Of a stretch of 64,000 nucleotides of DNA, positions 1 through 8,969 are shown piece by piece. The DNA comes from Diphasiastrum complanatum (lineage: Eukaryota; Streptophyta; Lycopodiopsida; Lycopodiales; Lycopodiaceae), in the NCBI GenBank assembly GCA_029204225.1, contig CM055103.1, positions 26,326,293 to 26,390,292 of the forward strand. Direction: 5' to 3'. Under the pieces are notes generated by a model that made no database searches, was not told the DNA's origin, and saw only the letters and a program-made list of their open reading frames with translations. Position 1 is the stretch's first letter. The number at the start of each line of letters is the position of its first letter. A program made the translations under genes and the position numbers.

Positions 1-817
1 TTTATGTATGATGTGTGCTTCACATAACAGTATGCTACAGTCATATAGCAACATTTCTGGTCAGCGATGGATTGCTTAATAACATGTGAAAAGATGGCAA
101 CATTCCGTACTAATGTGATATCGGTGCATTGATGCAATATTACCACAATAGTTCCAATTGAGCAGACGGCCTATATTAATACTTCATTCAAGCAAACATC
201 CAATAGATATAGTAGGACAGTGTTGCAATATAGGCCGCGCTACAACACATATCAGAGTAGCACAATTTGAATGAGCATACCTTTGCAAAAAAGCATTATA
301 CTCAGCAAGAATGGATAGGTTTAGAAGCCACTTACCGATGATATAGTAGATCATGTCGTAAAACCGTGGGTGTGAGCGGCAGCAGAAGCTCAAGGATTTG
401 AGCGTAGGTGTGTAGCAACGGAAACCCAACAGTTAGCAGCAGAAACATTCAAGTAGAAGAATTCATACAGAATGCGCAAATGAACGACGCAGTAGTGAGA
501 CAAAAATTGCACTCTGATTAATATCAACCGTGAGTACAATAGCTTGAAATAATAACATCAACTTGCTGAGCGTGATAACTCTAGCTACAAAAAACCCTGA
601 TTGAAAGAGAAATTCAATTAACACTTACATAACTTGATTCAGCTAGTATATAGTGTCGAGAGAGAAATATCTTATGCCCCCACTGCCATTTACTCCAATT
701 TTGCATCTGTACAAAGTTGGTGACCGCCCTTAGGATATTTGTTTCTCCAGCTGTTTTAGGGTTGATGATAAGTTGGCGACATCGGTCTGCCAATGTAGCA
801 AAAACGCGAAAAACCCT
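1..817. other. AT-rich stretch without a recognisable gene
   Basis: Only short reading frames occur here; the longest is 81 codons on the minus strand at 184-429, with no recognisable motif. I see no LTR ends, RNA gene or clear repeat. It probably belongs to old transposon or intergenic sequence next to the minisatellite. Confidence 0.5.
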
Positions 818-1066
818 AAGGTGCCCTTTAGACTGAAGGTATGCAACTTTTGAAGGTGCCCTTAGACTTAAGATATGTAAATCACGAAGGCGCCCTTAGA
901 TTTAAGACAGCGAAGAAGGCTATAAAGGCAAAAAAGCTGAAAAGTGCCTTAGACTAAAGGCAGCGAAGAAGCCGAAAAGTGCTTTAGTTTAAAGTAGCGA
1001 AAAAGCCGAAGGTGCCTTAGGTTAAACATAGCGAAAAAACCAAAAAATATGAAGGTGCCTTAAAAA
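818..1066. repeat. Degenerate ~35-bp minisatellite, seven units
   Basis: Seven units start near 818, 853, 887, 940, 975, 1009 and 1052, so the spacing is 35, 34, 53, 35, 34 and 43 bases. Each opens with a version of AAGGTGCCTTAGACTTAAAG, usually followed by GCGAAGAAGCCG. Similar words (GAAGGTGCCC near 6,565, AAGGCACCTTCG near 57,630, the latter in reverse sense) occur in the copia LTRs of this window, so the array may have grown from LTR sequence. The match is seen directly; the origin is inferred. Confidence 0.75.
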
Positions 1067-1159
1067 TGGTTTTTAAGGCATTTTGGCCACTTTGTCACAT
1101 TTTTGCGAAGGGATAGATGATAGACTTAGAGTAGTTTCCAGTCTTTCAAAGACCGCCTG

Positions 1160-2193
1160 TCAAAACTTGCTAGTGAACTTTGAATCGCGATCATTAGCAA
1201 TATCGTTTGGCAACCCATACAACCTGAACAACTTTTTAATGAAGAGTTGAGCAAGTTCAGAAGCTTTGACAATAGTTTTTGTTGGAATAAACTGCGCCAT
1301 TTTGGTTAGCATGTCAACTACTACCCAAATAGCATCGTGACACTTCCCTGACTTGGGAAGTCCGACCACAAAATCCATGAAAGTACTTTCTCATTTCTTG
1401 TTGGGAATTTCCAAAGGATGCAACAGACCAGCTGCTTTGAGTCTTTCCGCTTTATTTACTTGGCAATGTTCACACTTTTGAACATATGCCTCGACATGAC
1501 TTTCATTTTTGGCCAGTAAAATTCTCTCTTGACAAGGTCAAATGTCCTCTGTATACCAGGGTGTCTCGCGCTGGGGCTATCGTGCCAGTCGTGCAGGATT
1601 TGGGCCCTTATGTCCGCGATATCTGGCACACAAACGTTTCCCCTACGGAAAAGCAAACCATTCCTAATGGAATAATCATCAAGTATCTTCTCTTCGCAAG
1701 ACTTCTTGGAATTCTGCTTTCCAAGATTATTTTTCAAAATAGAGCTTCCTGCCAAGACTTCTTGCCAAATACGACCAAAAAACTCATCGGTCCGACAAAC
1801 ATCTCGCAGAGAAAGATACAACTTGGATTGGAACTCAGCAAAGCATAACTGATTAACTTCTCCAATCCGGCTCAAAGCATCAACGACACAATTCGATGTA
1901 CCTCGATGATACTTAATGTCGAATTCAAACTCTTGAATGGGTTCTGACCAACAGGCCTTATGACCCCTAAGGTCTGAGGCATCACAGATGTACTTAAGAG
2001 ACTCATGATTTGTCATAACCACGAATTTAGATCCATACAAATAATGTCTCCAGATCTTTAACGCAAGGATGACAACAAAAAGTTCACGAGTAGAATATCT
2101 ACTTTGAGTTGGGTCCAACTTCTTGCTCTCGAAAGCCACAGGTCTACCATCCTGGTAAAGGACTGCACCCATTGCATAGTCACTAGCTCTCAT
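1160..2193 (-). pseudogene. Ty3/gypsy pol fragment: RNase H to integrase core
   Basis: Two minus-strand frames belong together. The upstream one (2193 to 1456) carries the end of reverse transcriptase/RNase H: a YSTREL motif, then LYGSKFVVMTNHESLKYI, then VVDALSRI. It continues into the integrase zinc-binding region ending HPGIQRTF...FYWPKM. The downstream one (1378 to 1160) is the start of the integrase catalytic core, with MDFVVGLPKS (first catalytic Asp) and NDRDSKFTSKF (second Asp). Between them (1379-1455) the frame is broken, and the core stops before the catalytic Glu. gag, protease and most of RT are absent, so this is a dead fragment. The order RNase H then integrase is that of Ty3/gypsy elements. 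Confidence 0.9.
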
Positions 2194-2449
2194 CCTGAGA
2201 TTCTACTTGCACAAGATTTGCCTCTCTCACAATTCCTTGACAATGAGGATCCTCTTGCTGAGCCTGTCTAATCTCAGCAATCAGGCCATTTTCTATGACC
2301 ACAAAAGACATCTGATACAATATCCGAGATAATGCATCAGCCACGCGATTTTTGGCACCTTTCTTGTAACGAATTTCCATGTGAAATTCTTGCATCAACT
2401 CAGCCCACCTGGCTTGTTGCCCTCTTAGGTCCGGCTGGCTAGGAATCAA
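2183..2449 (-). pseudogene. Second Ty3/gypsy RNase H/linker fragment
   Basis: This minus-strand frame reads DLRGQQARWAELMQEF and then VADALSRI, the C-terminal end of a gypsy RNase H, followed by an acidic linker toward integrase. The same segment (DLRGHKACWSEPIQEF, VVDALSRI) is present again in the neighbouring frame at 1456-2193. Two different copies of the same pol region are therefore joined head to tail at about 2185-2193. The RNase H active-site half is missing. It is a relic of another element, or of a rearranged array. Confidence 0.8.
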
Positions 2450-2912
2450 GAATTTTCATAACTCTTTGGATACTAGCCCAAATGATCTGCCATATGGATC
2501 AGATTAAAGCTTAGACAATGCTCTAAAATCCTATGTATAGAAACTTGAAATTAAAACTCAAATCAAATCTGAAAAATGCAAACAAAATGAAGTGAAATCT
2601 ATAATCACCTATTTTGACAGCTTTTGAAAAAAGTGCAATAACTTTTGCATTTCTTATCCAAATGCCTTGAAAATTGGTGCAAATTAAAGCTAAAACAAAG
2701 CTCTACAAACGTATTGAATCAAATTGAAATGAAAAATGAAATTGAATGTTGAAAATTGGTCTGAGAGGACCTAAAAATTTCAAACTTAAAAAATAACAAA
2801 AAGAAAGCTACAAATGCAATAAACTTATCAAATCTAATGAAATTCACATATAATCATCATGAATTTAGGATCTATGCTCTATACGAAGAAATTTCATGTG
2901 CCAAATCCTAAA
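2450..2912. other. AT-rich stretch, no gene seen
   Basis: The sequence is A/T-rich, with no reading frame of note, no LTR terminus and no conserved motif. It lies between the gypsy fragments and the left arm of the inverted repeat. Confidence 0.5.
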
Positions 2913-3427
2913 CTAGTAGCAATAGCAATGAAGTAAAGGTAGAAGCAAGAAGATAACAAGACATTCATGATAGCATATCAATATAAAGCTAGAAACAATG
3001 AGATCACAATGGAATTGCATTAGCAATGAAAGAAAGAGTACAATAATTGGAAATGGAGCATTGATTCATGTGGATAGGGCACATGAGACCTAGCAATGGA
3101 GATCTCTATGGCTTGCATTCACAAGGAAGCTAGAAGCTCTCACTTGCAAATGAGCCAAAAGATTCAAAGATTGATGTCTCTGGCCTAGTTATAGACAATG
3201 CTCTCACTTAACTTAACTTAACTATCTTGAAGGATAGTTAGCCCTTGTTAAGTATTATTTAAGCTAGATTGGGCCCTTGTTGGCCTATTATCCTTATTAA
3301 TTACTTTGGAGGGCCTAAAGAGAGAACCACCTTGTTCTTAATGCTAATAGCTCCTTTTGGGCCTACAAAGCTTACAATGGATATTCTGATGCATTGATAA
3401 GCACTAATGTACTAGTAGTACATGACA
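2913..3427 (-). repeat. Left arm of ~515-bp inverted repeat, LTR-like end
   Basis: This stretch is an imperfect reverse complement of 4432-4952, with matching landmarks along its whole length (for example TCACTTGCAAATGAGCCAAA here and TTGGCTCATGTGCAAGTGAG on the right). Read on the minus strand it starts TGTCATGTAC at 3427; the right arm starts TGTCATATAC at 4432. TG starts on both arms are what LTR ends look like, so two old LTRs facing away from each other are possible. No primer site or polypurine tract is visible, so a large terminal-inverted-repeat element remains an alternative. Confidence 0.7.
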
Positions 3428-4230
3428 TGGACACGCTACCCGAGACCAGTCATGGGCATGACAACTGGAGTACCGTGTATCCAAGTCTAGAATCATACTG
3501 AATATATTCAAGATATGGACATAACACCTGCCACCATCCCACAACACAAAACCGCACGAGTTAGTATGATAGGAACAAGTGTCAATGATGAATGTCAGTT
3601 GTTATCCATGTACAAAATATATTTACTACTTAACAATACATAACTAGCAATGAAAATTCATAGTCCAATCTTCCCATTCATCTAGGAGTTTTAGGGATAG
3701 GCCAAACCATCTTTTAATTGTATCAAGGTGAGTGCCATACCGATAAGTGTTTGCGGTATTGGTCCATATCAATCAGTTTTAAATTATGATAAAGTGTGCA
3801 AAAAAATAACCATACATGAGAATTTCTTAGCAAATAGAATGAGAGAGGACACACACTCAAAGGTATTAGGGCAAATCCATGCCATACTAACCCTTGAGGC
3901 TGTTAAAAATAACAAGTCGTGCACTGGTGTTGAAACTCTTGAGCATATCCATGCTTTCTAGCGGTATTCAAGCTCAAATACTACTTTTAATGAATCTTAC
4001 CTTGAAAGGGCAATTATGAAACTTCATAAATTACTCGAGCTGAATGTAAGAAATTTAGAGTTGGCTAGTGCAGTCTCAAAAACCGTGTGCAAATCCATGC
4101 CATGCTAAACCAAAAGAATGTTAAGACTCTTGCGCAAATCCATGAGTCTCAAGAGTACTCGAGCCAGAAACACTAATTAACAAACCGAAGTATGTGTTAA
4201 ATTAGGTGGAAAATTATGGAGAGCAAAATA
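3428..4230. other. Interior of the inverted repeat, with a short duplicated segment
   Basis: No gene is recognised; a 77-codon frame at 3728-3961 has no known motif. A segment beginning GCAAATCCATGCCATACTAA at about 3871 recurs in degenerate form at about 4089 (GCAAATCCATGCCATGCTAA). Both copies are followed by ACTCTTG, a second ATCCATG and a Gly/Ser-like run, so there is an imperfect duplication of roughly 110 bp with a small deletion in the second copy. Confidence 0.5.
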
Positions 4231-4430
4231 TGATTCAAACTACCTACTTGCGGGATTGAAATCCTATATATGACTCGAAATAGTTAAAGCAAGGTAGTGT
4301 AAGTAGTTGGATTCAAAATAAGAAGTGCCAAGTTGATTTGCATTGATAGTTGATAGAGAGGATCAAATTTCCATACCATGTTGCATCGACAACTAAGATT
4401 GTTGAGCCATTATTGTCCAGGTTGAATTAA
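4231..4430 (+). repeat. Dispersed ~200-bp repeat, copy 1
   Basis: This block starts TGATTCAAACTACCTACTTG and ends GGTTGAATTAA. A related block with the same landmarks in the same order (ATTCAAAATAAGAAGTG, TTGATAGAG, GAGCCATTATTG) lies at 27179-27380. The two loci share nothing outside the block, so it is a discrete mobile or shared unit. It directly abuts the right inverted-repeat arm at 4432. There is no coding potential or polymerase III box that I can identify. Confidence 0.7.
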
Positions 4431-4431
4431 A

Positions 4432-4952
4432 TGTCATATACTTTTAGTACATCAGTACGTATCAAAGCATTAGAATATCCAATGTAAGCTTTGTAGGCCC
4501 AAAGGAGCTATTAGCCTTAAGAACAAGACAGTTCCCTCTTTAGGCCCTTCAAAGTAACTAATAAGGATAATAGGCCAATAAGGGCCCAATGTATTCTAAA
4601 TAACACTTAACGAGGGCTAACTATACCTCAAGATAGTGAAGTTTAGTTAAGAGTGAGCGTTGTTTATAACTGGGCAAGAGACATCAATTTTGGGATCTTT
4701 TGGCTCATGTGCAAGTGAGAGCTGCTTGCTTCCTCCTTGTGAATGTGAGCTATGGGGATTTTTTTTGCTAGGTCTCCCCTATGCACATGCATTCATACTC
4801 ATATTTCCATGGATTGTACTCTTTATTTCATTGCTAATGTGATTCAATGGATATCTTTGTGTTTCTAGCATTCTATGGATATGTTATCTTGATTGTCTTG
4901 TACTCTTCTTGCTTTTAGATTTACTATCATTGTTATTGTTATTAGTCAGATT
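4432..4952 (+). repeat. Right arm of ~515-bp inverted repeat, LTR-like end
   Basis: This is the partner of 2913-3427 in opposite orientation. It starts TGTCATATACTTTTAGTACA, and similarity to the left arm fades after TTGTTATTAGT at about 4952. A poly(A) run of about 18 bases follows at about 4998. No PBS-like sequence follows the arm. Confidence 0.7.
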
Positions 4953-6347
4953 TTTCAGTTTGAAGTTTCGAACCAGATCTAACTGACCAGATCCGACGGT
5001 TCAAAAAAAAAAAAAAAAAACCTAGCCCTAACCCTACGTGGCCCTCATCCTCACGTTTCCTACACACCCAACAATACATGTGGTTACACACACACACGAT
5101 AGCACATCCAAATATATCCGACGCCCTACCCTCGCCCGATGCCTACGGGAAAATTGAAAAAAAAAAAACATCCGACGTCCAATGCCATCTGACACTCCTC
5201 CCGTGGAAATATTCCTCCTAAACATTCCTCGCAGGTATTCCCAAGAATATTCTCTGCCATTCCTCTCCTTCGTGTCCGAAATTTTATTTTTTATGATTTT
5301 CTAAGATATTTCATGAGCACTTGAATGCACCACAAGAGCAGCCGTTAAATATTTTTTTGCCACAATTTTTTAAAATTCTTATGGTTCTTTCTATTCTTCT
5401 GTGAGTACTCCAATATTTCATGGATTCCAAATGGAATTTGTTTACAACCCCTCATTCTAAGTTGTTTTGATCCTTTTCCTTCCCCTTTTTTTGGAAACGT
5501 CCATAACTTTGTTGTTTGAGTTTAGATTTTACTACAGTAAAAACGAGAAGTGATCAATACAATAAGACGAACGTTATGCAACTACCCAAACTCACAGAAC
5601 TCAATTGTAAACTATTGCGTATTGTACAATCCTAAATGGGTAGTAAGGAAAAACAAACGGTGGATAAAAATTACGCATCAATATTTTTTCTTTGTGTTTG
5701 TGAATCTGAATTTTGAGATAGTAATGTGTCAGAAAGTGATGTGCAGAAGATAGGTCTAGCTCGAAAAGAAATGAATGAAAATAATTCGTGTGTCTATAAA
5801 GAAGACTTTTCGTGCATGGCGGAATAAACTATCTTCATCTTTCCAATGCATGACTACGCCTATCAATTTCAAACAATAGTGATAGCAATCACGTTTGAAC
5901 TTATAGTAATTATCTTTGAAATTGCTAGTACTTAGTGATTACGTAGACAAACAATTAAGAATCAAAAATTATCAGACAAATAATTAGTCGCGAATTGTTC
6001 GCGAAGAATTATAGAAACGCATACATTCTCAGACAAAAAATGAACGTAATGAAAGATAGTATTGATTCAGTATAAAAGCGTAACAGAAGTAAATGAGTAC
6101 AATAAGTTGCGGATCAAAGCCACGTACTCTATGCTATCTCTGAGCGGCTAAAATGAAATTTTTGAATTAAGCACAATGTTGATAAGCAGTAGCGCAATAG
6201 CAATCTCTAAAACAACTCTAAAAAGTGAGCTAGAATGCTCATGAGTGTTCAAGCTTGCAGGATTAAGAGAGAGAGCTAACTATTCAAATGCTTCTGATAA
6301 TCTTCAACTTTTGATGATGATTATTAAACTGTATAAATATGAACAAC
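4953..6347. other. AT-rich stretch; probably partly U5/flank of a copia LTR
   Basis: There is a poly(A) run near 4998, A-rich sequence near 5158, and no reading frame with a recognisable product. The right part lies downstream (minus sense) of the TATA box at 6348-6359, so it should include the R-U5 part of that LTR, but I could not fix its end. Confidence 0.4.
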
Positions 6348-6911
6348 TATTTATACTAAGAAATTAGGTCGTCAAATGCGATCGTCAATTGGCTGATGAT
6401 CAGCTGGCATTCATCCGGTCCTTGTCATTGATTGCTGATAAGCGGTGAAATTGGTCGTAAATGTTCTGTCTGCATAAATGAACCAAAACTGTAGTTCTAC
6501 ATAAATGAACTAAAATAGCCACAGGCGACACTGTCAGATTTTTTGCGAAACATACGAAAAAGGAGAAGGTGCCCTTATATCTCATTTAGGGTTGTCCCAC
6601 ACTTTGCCAGAGTCATTTTCTTAACATTTGAGGCTCTTCTAAAAAGCAAAAAATGCGACACTGTGATTTTACACGAGATTTTTGTCAAGCAAAAAATGTG
6701 AAAAAGGAGACACTGCATTTTTTCAACGAGATTCCTGACAGGCAAAAAAGGAGACACTATTGTAAAACTCCGTGTAATTATGCAGACTGTGTAAAAACAC
6801 TTGTAATTTTGTTGACTGTATAAAAACACGGAAAAATCCACAGAATCGGATAAACAATGGATGAAGATTAAAACAGATTAGTCGATTGGTAAGAATGAGA
6901 ATAATCCAACA
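6348..6911 (-). mobile_element. Copia 3' LTR, U3 part (element B)
   Basis: On the minus strand a polypurine tract AAGGGGGAG (6920-6912) is followed by TGTTGGATTATTCTCATTCT, a canonical LTR start. The region contains repeated CACAGTGTCGC/GACAGTGTCGC words and ends at a TATA box (TAGTATAAATAG, 6359-6348). Sequence below 6348 should be R-U5 with an uncertain end. A second polypurine tract of the same form, and a LTR with similar GCGACAC words, occur at 57,490-57,660, so the two elements are related. Confidence 0.7.
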
Positions 6912-6918
6912 CTCCCCC

Positions 6919-8160
6919 TTAATCTGAATCCTTGAATGCCTTGACCTTCAAACTTACTTCTACACAAAATCTTTTGTGTGACTTCAAACATAATGCTTTA
7001 GTAAAAACATCTGTTGTCATATCTTGCGTTCTACAGTACTGCAATCTGACCTCTTCGTTGAGAACTTTGCTTCTAACGAAATGATACTTCAGTTCAATGT
7101 GCTTACTCTTGGAATGAAATCTAGGCTTGGCTGATAAAGCGATGGCACTTTGATTATCACAAAATAATATGGTTGGAGCATATTGATTCAGACCAATATT
7201 TGAGAGTAAGTTTCTCAACCAAATTGCTTCCTTTGTAGCTTGAGAGGTTGCGATATACTCTGATTCAGTGGAATATAGAGCTATCGAAGATTGCTTGCGA
7301 CTGATCCAGGAAACTGGACCATTGTTGAGGGAGAATGTAAATCCAGAAGTAGATTTACGAGTGTCTACATCTCCTGTCCAACTTGCATTTGTGTAACCAC
7401 TGAGTAAATTGAGCTTGTCGTTGTCGACTGCTCTATAACAAATGCAAAAGTCCATAGTAGCTCGAAGATATTTCATGACTTTGATAAGAGCCTTCCAATG
7501 TGTTATACCAAGATTAGTCATATACTGAATGAGAGAGCTGATTGTAAAAGCTATGTCTGGCTTGGTACAGATCATGGCGTACATAAGAGATCCTATAATA
7601 GAATGGTAAGGATACTCATGCATCTGTTGCTTCTCATGAATTGTTTGGGGACACTGGTCCTTTGACAATTTGAGTCCTAGTTCTATTGGTGAGAGAGCTA
7701 ACTTGCAATTCATCAGATTATATCTGACTAACATGTTGTAGATGTATCTTTGTTGTGTAATGTAGACCAACTTCTGTTTTCTGTCTCTATGGGTTGTATA
7801 CCAGGGCAGAAATGAGCTTCAACCAGATCGGTCATGTCGAATTAGCATTGTCTTGGCTTCTTTTATCAAATCGAGACTGTTGCTGAAAAACAATGTATCC
7901 ACCACGTACAAAGTGATAATGATAAAAGACTGCTGCACTACTTTGAAGTAAACATTTGAATCTGAAGAGCTAGGTGTATAGCCATGATCAATAAGGAAAG
8001 TATCGATCCTTTGAAACCATGCTCGAGTAGATTGCTTCAAGCCATAAAGTTCCTTATGGAGTTTACACACATGATTGTGTTTTCCCTCGATAATATAACC
8101 TTTGGGTTGCACCATGTAAATGTCTTCTTCGATAACTCCATTGAGATATGTCAATTTTCA
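6919..8160 (-). pseudogene. Ty1/copia RT-RNase H remnant (element B)
   Basis: The minus-strand frame 8154-7819 is the middle of a copia reverse transcriptase: VIEEDIYMVQPKGYI and LHKELYGLKQSTRAWFQRI. Its catalytic motif reads YVVDT where the family has YVDD, so an essential Asp is lost. After a frame break (7771-7818) the frame 7770-6919 gives the rest of RT and a full RNase H: TGDVDTRKSTSGF, STESEYIA and CDNQSAIALS. The reading ends at the polypurine tract. gag, protease, integrase and early RT are missing because the fragment is cut at about 8160 by the LTR of element A. It is not functional. Confidence 0.92.
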
Positions 8161-8952
8161 GAGAAAAAAGACAATTATAATTGTACTTATCAATCATTAA
8201 GAGTTATTGATTGCTTAATCCAAAGATCTATCAAGTCTTAGGTGTTAGATCTTGATATAGTTGCTTTACACTATGATTTAAGCAAGAGCAATGGATCAAA
8301 TGATTGAAAACATGGATGAGCAGCCTCACATGTGTGGAGGACAGTACCAGTACGGCCTGTTTACAAAGAGTAAAGTACTCAAGCTTAGAAATGCATTCCA
8401 ATCACAAAAACACAAGACAAATGTGGACAATACAAGCAAGACTAGAATTTGCCAATGTCATATCAGCTTCTCATTGATTTGGTTGATCCCTTTATAGACA
8501 CACGTGTGAAGAGTGCCTAGTCATCCAGATCCTCCAATGGGAGCCATATGTGCTCATTTCCCAAGTTGACTATTCTCTTTGGCTAGAAAACAAAAAGCTA
8601 GTCTTCCACATTTATAGGAATATTCCCTATAAAATAGGATCTAATGGAATATTCTTATATTATCATCTAGAAGCTTATCCACACGTGTGAATGGTATCTT
8701 GACATGTGTGAGTTATAACTCATTCACATGGAAGTCCAATCTATTTACATAAAGTTTGACCAATTTCAAGATTCTACTCAAAGGTCAATTTCACACTAGT
8801 GTAGATCAAGCTAAAACCAATCTAACTTTATAAAAGTGACTTATGTACATTCTTTCACACGTGGAAATAGACTCCACACATGTGAGATCCTATCAAGATC
8901 AATTATCTTAAGATCTACAAAGTACATCAAGTTGGAAGTGATATTTTTAACA
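8161..8952 (-). mobile_element. Copia 3' LTR (element A) with E-box/G-box palindromes
   Basis: On the minus strand the LTR starts TGTTAAAAATATCACTTCC at 8952, right after the polypurine tract AAGTGAGAGGAG (8964-8953) at the end of element A's RNase H. A TATA box (TCTATAAAGGG) lies at 8498-8488. The U3 between them holds palindromes of CACACGTGTG or CACATGTG type at 8875-8884, 8702-8710, 8680-8689 and 8499-8508, plus CACACGTGG at 8856. Such CANNTG/CACGTG sites bind bHLH and bZIP factors in plants; that they act here is inferred. The lower boundary is set where element B sequence resumes, since no clean CA end was found. Confidence 0.7.
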
Positions 8953-8969
8953 CTCCTCTCACTTCTAGC

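Noticed and set aside
5158-5171. Poly(A) runs near 4,998 and 5,158 considered as ends of retroposed genes
   Set aside because: No coding sequence or flanking duplication is seen upstream of either run.
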